The position numbers and the translations under genes were made by a program. The notes beneath the pieces are model-generated. The model saw only the letters and a list, made by a program, of their open reading frames with translations. It had not been told where the DNA came from and made no database searches. Below, one piece after another: positions 13,601 to 26,874 of a stretch of 64,000 bases of DNA. The DNA is from Toxoplasma gondii ME49 (taxonomy: Eukaryota > Apicomplexa > Conoidasida > Eucoccidiorida > Sarcocystidae): contig NC_031473.1 of assembly GCF_000006565.2 (NCBI RefSeq), forward strand, positions 3,264,134 through 3,328,133, written 5' to 3'. The first letter of the stretch is position 1. Each line of letters opens with the position of its first letter.

Positions 13601-15569
13601 TCACGGCATCGTGGGGTGTAGTTCACAAGGTGTAAACGTGAAGTTACACCGTACGTGGTGCGCTCGAACAAATGGCATACATTGAGAAGGACTGACACAC
13701 TGTACTGTAGAGTTTCTCAACGCTGTCGATGTAGTAGATGCGTCAGACATTTGTTCGTTCAGCATAAGGTGAGGCTTTTTGAAATTTGCAAATCACCCAC
13801 ACGTAGTCACTAAGCCAAGAATACAACAAAGCACACACACAAGATGAAGAACCTATACTCACTGGAATTGGATCAGAGTATCTCCGATCATCTCATATGA
13901 AGACAAATCCACATAGCTGCTAAGATTGCTCCAAGAGATCATGCAAAATGAACATGTGCAACAATATAATATGCATCGTGCAGTGCAATACCCATACCTC
14001 TCCTTTTATCGCCGAAGACACTGAGTCACCCAGACCATGAATGACATACTTCAGGTAACACCGGTTCTTCAGAATCGAAGCGCCGCCGCTCCGTACTCGT
14101 TCTGAGACCGCATTTTCGAAGTAAACGCCTGTGACAAGAAGCAGCAGAGCGAGAAGACCTCGGCGTACTGTGTGTCTGTAGTTGATCGAATGGGGAACAG
14201 ACTTCGTACGGTACTGCAAATGGCTATCACGACCCTAGCAAGCGCGCATGTAATCATGACACCCAGAAGTTGGCAGACATTTTGTTGAAGTCTTGACTAC
14301 GACCGATGGCCTTTCCGTAGGGGCAGAGAGGATCGTTATGCAGTGCTGAAGTGACGATTTGCTCTTTTTTCATTGTACAGCGACAGTAGCTGTTTGTCAT
14401 ATTGTGGGAAACGAAAATCTGAGTGCTTTTCGGCAATTACTTTCAACCTGTCGGTAACCCAAACGTGCAAGAGCAATGGCGTCGCTCAGATTGACGCATA
14501 AGGATGCTCCTTTCCAGCAGCGGCCACCGTTCTGATGTTTACAACGAGAGGTCTCCGTTAGCCTGGCTTGCCTCCGTGGGGCGCCGCCTGATCACACGCA
14601 ATCATTTTTTTGTAAATCAAAGGTGCCGCAGGGGCAGAAGCCATCTCTACGGGGTGCTATCGCACTTTACTCCATCCTGGGCAAGCGATTGAAGCTCCAT
14701 GACTAAAAGCTATTTTTCAACTTCGGGTTCCTGATCATTATAACAGAGCCGATTCTTTCCTCGAATGTAGATTTCCTCGTAGGGCATCGAAGACGCGTAG
14801 CTACAGAACACCGCCTGTTTCTCTCGACATGCCTCGCTTGGACATGATTGTTGAAACGCCCCTTCCAACACTCGCCGTGGAAGCCGTAACTCCATTCGTT
14901 TACGAAGAAAGATGAGCCACTCAGGGAAGATAAGAGACTCCACGAAGGGTAAGTGGGTTCATTTAAGGCAGGTGATACGTGCATAGAGGCTACAATGAAG
15001 CGTTGTATTCTTTTTTTCGGATCACTACTCCGTGTCACCACACTAATATCACGCAGACGCTGTCAGCGTTGCACCGCACAGTACGGACACGCGTACAAAA
15101 CCAACTACCCCGACTTAATTTTTCCCCCTTTTTTATTCTTTGGACATCGTCACAGCGCTCGTCTGCTCTCGCTTTGGCGGTCAATCCTTAACAAGCTACC
15201 AAAGTAACTGGACGGCCATACTGTTTTATGAAGGAAGTCTCGCAGGGGGTCTCTCACATAGACAAAGAACCGTACAAAATAGCAGGAACACAACCATCAA
15301 ACGATGTCGTCCACAGATTTTCTGGACAACGGAACCACACATAATACTCACATCAACTACAGAGACCACACGGGAGTATGAACACACATGTACACTTTTA
15401 AACGAAAAGGCACTACTTTCGCTGACACAAACGCGCGTGAGGTAGCGCTGGCTGTGACTCTGTGGCCATGCTTTTTCCGCTCATATCCGTAATCAAAAGA
15501 AAACGGTCACGCCTACATGAAGGCAATTTCTCTTTCGGCCGGTCATTTTAAGTTCCACGACCCCTTTTT
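10614..15569. other. LARP leader/promoter and coiled-coil gene trailer
   Basis: No coding exon can be supported in this interval. The left part lies upstream of the LARP start and should hold its 5' untranslated region and promoter. A WGAGACG motif, a known T. gondii promoter element, occurs at 10893-10899. The right part lies downstream of the coiled-coil stop codon at 15570. Open frames here are short and show no domain. Confidence 0.5.
12558..12577 (-). promoter_or_regulatory. Potential G-quadruplex in LARP upstream region
   Basis: The minus strand reads five G, TT, nine G, C, three G. This gives four runs of at least three guanines with loops of one to three bases, which fits a G-quadruplex pattern. 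It lies on the coding strand of the LARP gene, about 1.95 kb upstream of its ATG. The pattern is seen; any regulatory role is inference. Confidence 0.4.
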
Positions 15570-18500
15570 TTAGTTTGTTGATGCGTCCGAGACAACACGC
15601 TGGATAGGCGCGTCAACGGGCTCGCTTGCCTTCTCTTTCTTCCCTGTCTTCTTCTGAGTCACAAGCTTGTAACTCAACTTCGCATTCAGATTGAACATGC
15701 GAGGCCCAGGAGGTCTTGAACTTTCCACGGTTTGCACGCTGCGTCCAAGATCGGCCGCTGGCGGCTCATCTGGGCGACGCCGCTGAGGGGTGGAATGAGG
15801 GGGAGGTTGATACATCGACAAGTAAGGAGCATGCGGAGTGGCGTAGCACTGCGGCAACACCGGCGAAATTGCTGAAGCAGATGCTGCAAACGCATCCGAC
15901 GGTGGCGTTACGGGGAGCGGTTGAGGCACGACGGGAGCCGGCTGAGGCATGACCGGAGTTCGGTGATGCATGGCGGCAACAGATTGAAGACCATAGGGGA
16001 CCACTGGGGCCTCCACTGCGGTGTCCCGAGTGTCTGTAGAGGGGTTCGACGTGACAGCGTAAATTGCTGCAAACACAAGGGAAACCACGTTAATACATGC
16101 TTGGCAGCTGATGCAAGGTTTACCCAGAAACAGCAAACGATACATTGCGATGATGGCACAGGGCACACTGGAATCAACCATAGAGACAGCGCCCCTGCTG
16201 GAGCACAGCCGCTTTTGTTCAAAGAGCGCCTTCCATACTATCAAAGGAACAATTGCCTCGGGTGTCTCCCTGTTGAGCTGGTTCTGTATGGTCTTCCCCT
16301 TCGGTTTTTTATTGGAGAAAGGAGAACAGACCCCTGTGTCAATTTATATATCCGCTATTTTCCCCACTCAAAATACCCCTGCGTCGGTGGGAGACAAGAA
16401 ATGACGAAAAAATATCGCCAACGCGCACGCACATTTATGAGATCCAACACCACATCTGTGTGGCGGTTTTTCTCAGCGTAAATACTCTCTTGTTACAGAC
16501 AGTCATCCTTCTCTCTGCTTTGTTGCAAATGCACAGAACACGACTGCGGAGATCACACCGTCAATCTCGTACCCTAGATACTCGTGGGCATTCTCGGCTT
16601 TCTAGTCTCAACTCGAAGCACAGAGATGGATGTCTGGCTTCCGCAGGTCACAGCATCCGCCCCCAGCGTTTTCATGTCTAACCTCGGATTTGTTTGATGG
16701 CGTCTCCAGTCAACGGAAGGAGAACGGCAAAGTGGTGTGCGTAAGTGAATTCCTTCAAGAACTCTGCAAACTCTTGTCCTAGGGCATCCCCAATTTGGTT
16801 CGGAGCATCGTCGTGAAACAATGCTGTCGCAACACTGGCGACACTTGCATGCGGCGCAGCAGGAAGAAGAGTGGCGAGAAGTGAAACCACGTCAGACGGA
16901 TCCAAGACGTTGCCGACGCATTTCAACAGATGCAAGCTTTCGAGCGGGGGCGAGACCTCGACGAAGCGGAGGATTTGCTGGCGTGTATCTGCAGATCCGT
17001 TTACCCTTCCCAAGGCTAAAGCGACGCTTCCCGGAGCTCTGCTGCCTGGAACACCGGATGAGCGGACACCTTGGGAATGGTTCCGAATTGATAAAGCGAG
17101 ACCGGCAGCCTCAGGGGACAACCGCAGGAGGGGGGTAGCCTTTTGCATCTTATCCCAGACCTCTCGCGCCTCGGTTGCAGGCTCAAGTCTCTCCACCAGG
17201 CTCTCCAGCACGCTTACTGGCGTCGTGGGGACGAGCTTCAGAAGGAACTGAGAAACTTCTTTGGCAGACAACATGGGGTACATGTGCGTAATCAGTTCTC
17301 CTATAGCTTCTCCGTCTCCGAGGGCTGCAGAAACCGTCAGGAGTGTGTCAGCTGCGTGTCGCAAAAAGCTCTTCACTTCTGCAATCATCGCGGTTGAGAG
17401 GAGAGCAGTCGGCGCAGCGGTCAGATGACCGATCATTGCTTCGAGTTCCCGTATTCGGCTGTCGTCTTCTCTTGATCTCACCTCCTCCTCATGCGTTCGA
17501 GACATCTGATACTTCGCCATCAGCTCTTCCTCTTTCCGAGCGAAATCTCGTGCCAGGCGGCTCCGGAGCTCCTCTTGCTGCTTTTTGAAGTCCGACAAAC
17601 TTTGCCGCATTCGCTGGTTCGCCTCAGCAACCTTTGCCTGGGAACACAGGCAATGTACACGTAACCAGAGTGCCACAGTGCTCACGCTTGAAGAGAAAGG
17701 TCGACGAGAGGACACAAATAGCCAAGTGAACAGATGTGACAAGACAGTGTGAGACTCGGTTCTACTGAGGTAAAAAGGAGCAGAAGCCTCAGAGCAGCAC
17801 GCAGGAAGAATCTTCCTCCGGAGGTGTTCTCATCTGGATACCGTCTGTAGACACGAATACAGGCAGACACATAGAAGGAACTGATGGACCGAAGAGGGAT
17901 GGAACACGAGAACACGGATGTGTCATCTGCACGAGTGTCTGTTTCTGCTCACTCCACGTCTTTTGTTGTACGCTGTATGTTGCGTTCTTACTCTAGTTAG
18001 AGATAGATCCTTCTTAAGCTTTTCGATTTCCTCCGACTTCCGCATGGACTCTTCCTGGAAGTGCTTCGCCTCGCCTCTAACCGTCGCTTCGGCGTGAGCG
18101 TGCTCATCCAACTGGAACTCGAGATCCTCAACCTGCCTCTCTAAGTCTGCCAGCTGGCCTCTTAGCCTCTCTTTCTCAGGGTCCTCCTGATTCACCTTTG
18201 CAGTACCGGCAAGTCGCCTGACCTCCTACATGTAGTACAGAAAGGTAGGAAACACATCTTTGATGCTTTTCGCATTCCATAAATCCAGATAAAGACACCA
18301 AGTCAGACCTGGTAGGGACTGACCAGCTTGCCAAACCTTTTCAGCGGGGTTTAGGGTCGCCTACCTGGAACGACATATGCTACACTGAATGCGTATGCAG
18401 CCTCAGTCTCCTCAAGACGGGTGATTTCCCCTTCCCATAACTTCTCTCTCTTGGCCCCGATTTCGGAATTCGCTACTGGCACGCATTTTCTGCGAAGCAG

Positions 18501-21500
18501 TGGCAGCAATCGGTCCCTCAACGTTTATCGCTGTCTTGCATGTTACCGGGACTGTGTCTGTACCGCCATCCCTTCACCTCTGTTGTTCTCTCGAAGTCTG
18601 CAGTCACTTGCAAAGCAACACGGATACATACCTCCTGCAAGTTGTGTATGACATCCGTGGTTCTCCTTCGCTCTCGCTCAAGAGTTTCGCGGGCGCGCTT
18701 TAACTGTGCGTTCTCCCTTTTCATATCCTGCAAATCGAACTCCAGCTCCGTAGACCTTCGTTTCAGAGTAGACAGGGTCTCTAGGTCATTCTGGTCCTTC
18801 GCGCGCAGCATCTCCTGCAGGTGGTCCACCTCGTCTTCGAGGCCGGACAAGGTCTTTTCTTTCGCTTCCAGCTGCTTCTGAGAAAAGAGCCACGAACCGT
18901 TCAACACACAAACGACAGACGCCTACAAAAGGGTCAGGCACCGTTTCGAGAACAGCAGTACTTTTCCGGCTCTGTGGGTGTGCCCACGGGCCAGTGTTGA
19001 AAAAGCCGTTTCCGAAGTTTTTCATCGGCTATGGACAATAACACGTAATGCGATTCAGCGCACAAACCAGCGATCTCGCTGTGTATCTCCCTCCAGACTA
19101 GATGACACTTTACGCGTCCGTTCTGCGCAAGGTTCGTGATTCTTCAGAGGATACCACTCACGAATCTGAACATCGCTGCGCCACTACGGGACTTTCTGTC
19201 TTTCCAGTTCTCCGCTACTTCGCTCTCCCTGCATTCGTTCCCTCCTGTCCCCTTTCCCCTCGCCTCACCTTCAGCGAGTTGATTATGTCTCTCTGCTTCA
19301 TCTCTTCATTCTTCACCAATCGCGCCGCCTCGACAGCCTTTCTCAAGCGTTCCTCCTTCCTGGTCGAGTCAGATTTGCCTTTCTCAATCTCTTGACGGAG
19401 CTCTACGAGCTTTTTCTCCTTTCCATCCAGATCTTTTGCAAGCTGAGTTGCTTTTGCCTCGTGTACGGACACACACGCCTGCACCTCGACAAGCTGCTTT
19501 TCTAGCCGCCTTGTGTCGTCAACGGTCCGCCTGCGTTCTTCCACCATTTGCTGCTTCTCACGCTCGAGTTCCTGGTTCACCTTCAAAAGGCTTTCTTTCT
19601 CCGATTCCAGGACAGCACTCTTGTCACGGACATCCTCCAGTTTCACCGTCAGTGAATCAATTTCATGCTGCAGAGTAGTGATTCTCTCGTGGAGAAGCTC
19701 CCGGAAACGATCCGAGTGGTCCCCACGCAAGCCGCGCTCCGTCTGGAGCTCCTGCATCGAGACTGAACACCAATGGAAAAGAACGAAAAGGCATCTTAGG
19801 CACACTCCTATGTGGTACAAACACACTTTTGTATATAACTGTGCGGGTCTGTACTAAAGGTGTGCGTTCATGCAACATTACGCTGCGTGCGAACAAGCAG
19901 CGAATGAAGTTAGGTTTCATTTCTTAGCTTGGACACCATCCTATCTACAGAGACCCATAGAGTCCAACGATAATAGATTACAAACCCATCAACGGAGCCT
20001 CTTTTCACACATGCCCTAGGACAAAAATGACAAGACTTGCGGACTCTCTTCCACATTTGTATCTATAAGAGGAAGCAGTCGCTGACGACAACAAAAAAGA
20101 GATCAATGTGTACTCACAGGAAGTGTATAGGCAACTGCAGTTAGGTTAAGCACGCAACCGACACACATACACGCCTCGTTCTGCGAGAAACGGGAAAACA
20201 GGCGTTTTCGCCTATTTTCGTCTTGAGAGAACGACGGACGTTGACAGGTGAAGACACACGGGACAGCCACATTCGCGTCGGCAGGAATGCGCCGGCCTTC
20301 TGCCAAAAATGGTGGCTTTCTACTTTAGTTCCTGCTTCTCGTATACGTCATGGTACCTTATCTCCCCCGACAATGCCGTTCAGTTTAGCTCGCCGCACTC
20401 CCTCCCTCTGCATTGCACAACCTTTTCCGTTTATCCCTCATCCTGCATAGACTTACGAGCAATCTCCCGCCGGTGCGCCTCCTCTTGTTCTTTGGATTTG
20501 CTTTTGAGTTTCTCGATTTCCTCAAGGTGGGCCTTCTGGGCGTCGTTCAAGGCCTTTGCGGCCTTGTCACGCAGTTCCTGGACCATCGCTGTGTAGTCCT
20601 GCGTGGACTTAGCAAGTCTCTCTTTCATCTCCTCGAGCTCGGCCGCGTGGCGTTTCTTCAGCTCCTCGATGACATGTTCGCTTTGCCTCCTGTGCTGATC
20701 GATCTTTCCGACCTGCGATTGGCTGAGCTTTTCTACCTCGGCTGTATGCTGCTTCTTCAACTTTTCGTTCTCGCGAGTTTCTTTCAGCAGAGCCTCTTCA
20801 TACTCTTTCTTGACGGACTCGATTGCCGCCTTGAGCTTCTCTTCGTGCGAAGCAGCAGCTGACTCGTACTCCAGCTTGGCCGCCGACAGCGCTGTTTGAC
20901 TATCTGCTCGGAGAGCCGCCAATTCTTGCTGGTGTCTGCGTTTCATCCCGTCAATAGAAAGGCTTCGCTGGAGTTGGAGATTCTTCTTGCTCTTCTCAGC
21001 CTCTTTCTGAAAGGACTCGCGGATTTGCGTGAGTTCGGTCTGATGCTGCTTCTTCATGTTCTCCATTTCCGCCTGGAAGCTCTTTTCAAGGGCAGCCCTT
21101 TCGGAGAGCGCCTGTTTCACCTTCTCGTTCGCCTCCTTAACCTTTTTGTTCGCCGCATCGGCCCTCTCATTCGCCTCCTTCAGCATCTCTTGCAGCCTAC
21201 CCTGGTTGTCCTCGAGTTCCCGTCTGTATCCGTCATCTCGATGTTGCAACTCGTTTTCATATCGCTTCTGGAGCTCCTCCGTCTCCTCAACCATACGTGC
21301 AAGACTTTGTTTCAGCGCATCTTTTTCCTGGAGGTGCTTCTGAAGGACTTTTTCTCGCTCAAAGTGCTGCTTTGCAGTCAACTCGGAAAGTTTCGCGTAC
21401 TTTTCCTCGTTTTCTTTCATGGTCCGCTCTGTCTGCTCTCGGCTCTTCATCGACTCGTCTTGCACCTTCTGCAGTCCAGAAATGTAGCTTTGGAGTGTGG

Positions 21501-24500
21501 ACTCGCTCTGCCTTTCTCTTTCTCTCAGTTTCTCGAGTTCGTCTTTGTACTTCTTTTCCTCCGCCTGTCTGTTCTTTTGCTCCGCCTCGAGACCTTCCAG
21601 AGCTTTCGCGCACTCATTCCGGGATTCCTCTAGGTCCTTCTTTAGTGCACTTACGCGCTGTCGGCTTTCTTCTAACTGTTTCTCCTTTTCCTGCAGAATT
21701 TTCTCGAGAGTGACACTGGTGCCTTCCGGTAGAGTCTTACTGAATGCCCGAATCAGTCGCGTTTCTTCCTCTTGGATCAGTTTGCTTTCCTCCTTCATCC
21801 TCTCGCATGACGCCTCCAGCTTCTTCTTCTCTCCTTCCATAGTAGCTGCTCTGTCTTTCTGTTCCGTCCACATAGTTTCCAGTGCCTTCTTCTCAGTTTC
21901 TAGAGTGGCTACTCGCTCTTGTTGCTCCGTCCACTTTGCCTCCAGCGCCTGCTTTTCAGTTTCCAGAGTGGCTACTCGCTCTGTTTGTTCCGTCCACTTT
22001 GCCTCGAGAGCCTTATAGTTCGCTGTGGCTTCTGCTGCTTGAGCTTGCAGCATTTCGGTCTCACTCGTGAGCATGGCGATGACGTCCTCCTTCACTCTCT
22101 GGTCCTTTTCCATTTGCTCTGCAAGCGAGGCAACTTGCGACCGCATCAAGCACTGAGTTGTACTGTGTTGCCTCTTCAGGGTATCCATTTCATTCCTTAG
22201 CTTCGTGTTCGCCTGCTCCGCCACGCCCGCCGACTGCTCAAGAAAGGCAACCTGCCGCTCTCTCTCTTCCAGTTGCCGCTGAAGTTCCTCAGCTCTTCTA
22301 CCTCCATCCCTTCGAATCGCGTCCACCTCCTGCTCAAGAGAGGACAGTTTGCGCCGCAGAGACTCAATTTCTTCTTCACATTCCCTCACTCGCTCCTCCG
22401 CCCTTGCGCGGGCCTGCTCGGCCCCGTCAGCTTTGTTTTCACTCATCACCAGCCGGCCCAGCGCGTCATCTTTTGTCCTCTCTGCCGCGCCGATTTTGCG
22501 CTGAACACACGCGCGGAGAAAGCAAAACAAAGGGAAACTCAACAAAGACAGCGTTCGACACGCTGAAACGACTACGCAGCTGCACAACCGACATCGAACC
22601 ACTTCGCTCGCACCGAGAAAAAACGAACAAAAACGCAGGTAAAAAATTACACCTCTGTATTGCTTGCAGAAGACGCGAGACACCAGCCCCAAAACCCAGT
22701 ATCCACCCCGTGAAGCGTTTGGTGCGTCGCCCCGGCACGTTAGCCCTCCAAACGGTATCGGAATACTTCTCGCCGTCTCGTTTCGACTCTCTGTTGCCTC
22801 TTTTCGTGCACGTGAATCTACCACTCCTTCTCAACTTGATCTCCTGTGAACCTGACATACCTCGAGTTCCAGGACGGCACTCCTCGCAGTCTCTCCCTGG
22901 CGCTTCAGAGCCTCCGTCGTGACGTCTCGCTCGTCTGCGACGGCTTGGAGTCGCTCACCCCATTCCTTCTCCATCGCCTCCTTTTGGTCGTTCAGGGCTT
23001 TCTCTGCCATCTCGACCAGTTCCTTATTCTGAGTCTCCAGCGCCTTCGTATACTCCTTCTGCTCTGCCAGTTGCGCCTCTAGGTATTCAAGTTGCTCTCG
23101 ACTCAGGCCCGCTCCCGCCATTTGCAGGTAAGTGACTTGGCCATGAAGCTCAGTGCATTTCTTCTGAAGAACTTCGTTGGCTCTTCGCAGATCTTCTCGC
23201 TCCTGCGCGTCCTCTTTGGAGAGCAAAAGAGTCGTCGGGGAGCGTGAAGAGCCCCGTGGAGAGGCCAAGGTCAGAGGCTCTCCGTCCAAGGCTCGATGTT
23301 TCCATCGCGGAGAGTGGGTCGGAGACGGGAGACCTTGACCAACGCCTACGAAAGGTGCTGGCGACGGCGAAGAAGTTCGAGGAAGCGGAGACTGAGGCAG
23401 AGCATCCAAGCGGGGCAATTCTGGCAGAAGGGCCCGATTGCGACGACTAGGATTTGGAGCAAACGGGAAGGGCGTTGTCGTCTCCTGAACCAACTGTCGA
23501 AGCTCTTCTCTTCGGCGCTGGACGCAGCAAAACATGCATGTTCCGATACGAAATGACCTCGATTGCTGATGTGTTGAGGAGACAACTGATTAAAAAACCG
23601 GCACACTGAATGCGATCAGCAGACGCAGCTCGAAAGGCCACGCCTTCCACACTCACAGAAACTGCTTGGGTCACAAGCGCTGACAGGATGCCACGCTTGG
23701 CACTCTTCGCAGAAAGCTTAACAGATCCACACTCCACACGCATATATATATCATAGCTATCAAACAGATGGACATGCTTGTGGGCATGGAGATGGACTTA
23801 TCAACCACAAGTGCTCTCACGGTCAGGTCTGAGGACGACTTTCTCCAAAAACGGGAATGCACACACCAGAAAAGCAGTATGATACGTCTCGAGTTGGGTT
23901 TCGACGCGCTGCGCCGAGGTGCCAGGTCGTGTTAAAACAGCCGTATGTGTTCATAAGTCAATGTACCGACACCAACCCCACGAAGCACATGTGTGAGAGT
24001 TCATGGGTCGCAGGAGGCGCCTCCAAAATCGATGGCGTCTGGCGAAGCTGTGGTGAAGCCTCTGCATGCGCTCATGTATGTGTAACTCGCCTACGACGTC
24101 AAACCACATCCTAGAAGAGTGGCACGCGACTCTTTCTTTTTCTCGCAGAACACGTTCTCTAACCCTTTTCAGCCTCATCTGGGTCCTTTCGTGATCCCAA
24201 TTTCCATTCTCACCTCTTTCAAGGCATGGTCCATCGCCTCTGCTTCAAGCCTTGCAACGATCTGTTTCTGGAGACTCTCCTGTTCCTCCGCTTGCGCCCT
24301 CAACAGCTTTTCTTGTTCTTGCAGCAAGCCGAGTTGTCCTTGTTGCTGGCGGACCTTCTCTTCCTCCTGTTTCTCATGTTCGAGCAAGATTACCAGTTGC
24401 TGCTGCAGCATTTTTACTTCCGTTGCCAGCAACTGTCTCTCCTCTTCCTCGCGCCTACGTTTCTCCTCTCTCTCTTCTTCCTCCCGTCTTCTTCTCTCCT

Positions 24501-26874
24501 CTCTCTCCCCTAGGAGCTCGTCAAAGCCTGCCTCAGACATCTCCGTTTCGGCATCGATCAATTCCGGGCGAGGCGCTGGAGCGTCGGGCTGAGGGAGCCC
24601 GGTGATGCTCGTTGAGACACTAACACCAACTGCCCCGGGCGAACGCGGGGAATACGCGGCGTTTTGATCCACATGAGCTGGAGGTGACACCATGAAGGAA
24701 GATTGGAGGGGCTCTCCCGGCGAGGGCGACTGAAGCGCGGAAGATGGCGAGGCAGGCGACGTAGGCTGTTGAGCCTGTAGAGCTGGTGCGTGAGGACAGG
24801 TGGGGGTGTCGCCGTAAGATGCGCCCACAGGCGACGGTGGTGTTATTGATTGGTTGCCGGTCAGGTAGGCCGCTGTCTGGCTCCCCGCAGCAATCCCCAT
24901 CGTTCTGGCGGCCTCGAGTTTCCGGTAAAGGATTTGCAACCCCTCGATACTGCCCTGCCGTGCTCCTCGAGTCGCCCGAAGCACGCGGAGGTGTCGAAGA
25001 AGGGAGGCGGTTTCCCTCCTGCGAAACGCGTTGCTCGTCGCGTAACACTGCAGATCCTCGGAGAGTTTTTTGATCTGCGCTTTCAACAAGCGAATCGACT
25101 CGTCTTGGTATGCGATGCACCCCTCCTTCAACATGTTGTCTCCTCGCCACCGCACCTCTTGCTCCGCCAGCGTTCTCTCCAGTTCTTGAATCGCATCCCG
25201 CGCCTCTGCTAAGGCCTGGAGGCTCTCGTCGGGTTCCTGACGTTGTTGCGGGGAAAGAACGAGGTGCATTCCTGGTGAGGTAGCCCGTGCCGAAGGGGAA
25301 GTCTCGACTCTTTGCACGGTGGCCGCGGAGCCTGCTGAAGGGGCAAGCAAGTCCGGCGAAGGTCGCCGACTCACCACAGTCACCTTTTGCTCGGTCCCTG
25401 GTGGAGGGCGCGTGCGCAACGCCGCCTCCTGGGAGGCAGTGTCATTGTAACACTTCCACCGCTTTGCTCGTTCTTTCCAGTACATAGACAACGGCCGCTG
25501 TGGTTCCTCGCCATTCGACACCACCCACCAACTCGTGCGGCGAGCGGGAGAGGCCCGCTGCGGCCCAATGACGCAGACCCGGTGGGCTCCATAGTAGGTG
25601 CCGACAGGTGCCGCCTCCCGTTCAACAACGTACGGCGCACGCACGCAGTTTCTGTGTCCTCCGAACGAACTGCGGCCCTTGGGAGCCCCGAGAAAACTTG
25701 GAGGAGCGGAGCTCGGAAACTGAGTATCCTCTGTGATTTCTGCAGGCGAACTTTTCACTTCCTCAGAATGTCGTGCTGCTACGCGCGTGCCAGGCGGAGC
25801 GGCGATGTTGTCTCGGTTGCCGCTCGGGACTAGTTCAGTCTCTGGAGGGGAAGACGCCGCCTGGTTCCGCACAGCGCCAGTCACAGATGGCTCCGATCTA
25901 CGGAGCGCAGGAGCGCCAGCTGCTCCCAGAACGGGTTCAAAACCTGCCTGTGCCAGGGCAATGCCTGCACCGGGATCAGGACACGGCTGCCGAGCGAGCG
26001 GTTGAGACGGCATTCCGGGCAAGGCACTACGAGTGACAAGCGACGGCTGAGCGGGTGCTCCAGCGCGAAGTTCATCATCGCTTGAAACTTCCTCCCTGGG
26101 GTACGCCTCAGTTTCTTGATCTACCCTCCAAGGTGCAACCTGAGGGGCGGGCCTACTTGCTGCGACTTTCGGCCGCAGGTCTGATTCACGAACCGGCACC
26201 TCGACGACACTCCTGGTAACAGGGTGTGCACTAACGCGAACGGCGACATTAGCAACAGATTTCCCTGGAAGGAGACTCCGAGAGGGCGGCAGTCCATCTG
26301 TGGTCGGCTTTTCTGTCTCTACATCCTGCGGAGGTCTTTGCAGGGAAACCGCACTTTCCCGCTCGCTGGTGACCAGAATTTCGGGCCGGCATTCGGTGAC
26401 AACCGTAGACTCGCGAGGGGCAGCGCATGGATCCGGTTGATTATCCGTGTGTCGATGGAAGGAGGAAGCCCCCAGTGGTTTTGATTCCAACGACGGAGAG
26501 TCCTCCGATGGCGGCTCCTGCAGCAGCGCCGTTGCTTGCGCACCTTCGGACTCCTGGCCTTCTGCCTTCGCTGTCCCTGGAACTAGGGACACGTCGGCCG
26601 CGTATTTTTGCGGAAATATGGACACCGGCGGCGGGTATTCAGACTCGCTGCTGTCGAACCTTTGAGCAGTTGTACCAGCACACGGTTCCTCCGGAACTCG
26701 TGACACTGCGACGGAGGTCGCAAAAGAATCTCTCGAGAGCAGGTGTGACGGCAGGTCTACGTCACCGCGATCAACGACAGTGCTTCGCGCTGGGGAGCCC
26801 AACTGAGAAGACGCCGTAGGAGAAACGTCTCCCGAAGGCTCTTGAGGCTCTGCGGAAGAAAGGTGGGGGTGCAT
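15570..26874 (-). CDS. Giant coiled-coil protein, eight exons, about 2,595 aa
   Basis: Exons (minus): 26874-24214, 23517-22861, 22500-20457, 19762-19269, 18877-18632, 18225-17992, 17637-16683, 16066-15570. All seven junctions have GT-AG ends and matching phases, and the total is an exact multiple of three. The ATG at 26874 has the context GCCACCATG. Residues 1 to about 560 are Pro/Ser-rich with one compact stretch (GTYYGAHRVCVIGP, then WWVVSN). From there to about 2,150 the protein is nearly continuous Glu/Lys/Gln/Arg heptad coiled coil, with one Pro/Ser break encoded in exon 2. Exon 3 contains three 21-residue repeats. Exon 7 then gives a probably globular helical region (about 2,150-2,430). 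The tail is Pro-rich, then basic. The composition resembles centrosomal, conoid/basal-complex or golgin scaffolds, but no named family is recognised. There is no signal peptide or membrane segment. It is probably a cytoplasmic structural scaffold, which is inference. Confidence 0.85.
21824..22015 (-). repeat. Three tandem 21-residue coiled-coil repeats
   Basis: Inside exon 3 of the coiled-coil gene, a 63-base unit occurs three times in frame, around KWTEQ and ERVATLETEK. The third copy is the most diverged (MWTEQKDRAATMEGEK). Twenty-one residues is exactly three heptads, so unit gain or loss keeps the coiled-coil register. DNA similarity between copies is high, which suggests a fairly recent internal duplication. 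The span corresponds to about residues 1,268-1,330. Confidence 0.8.
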
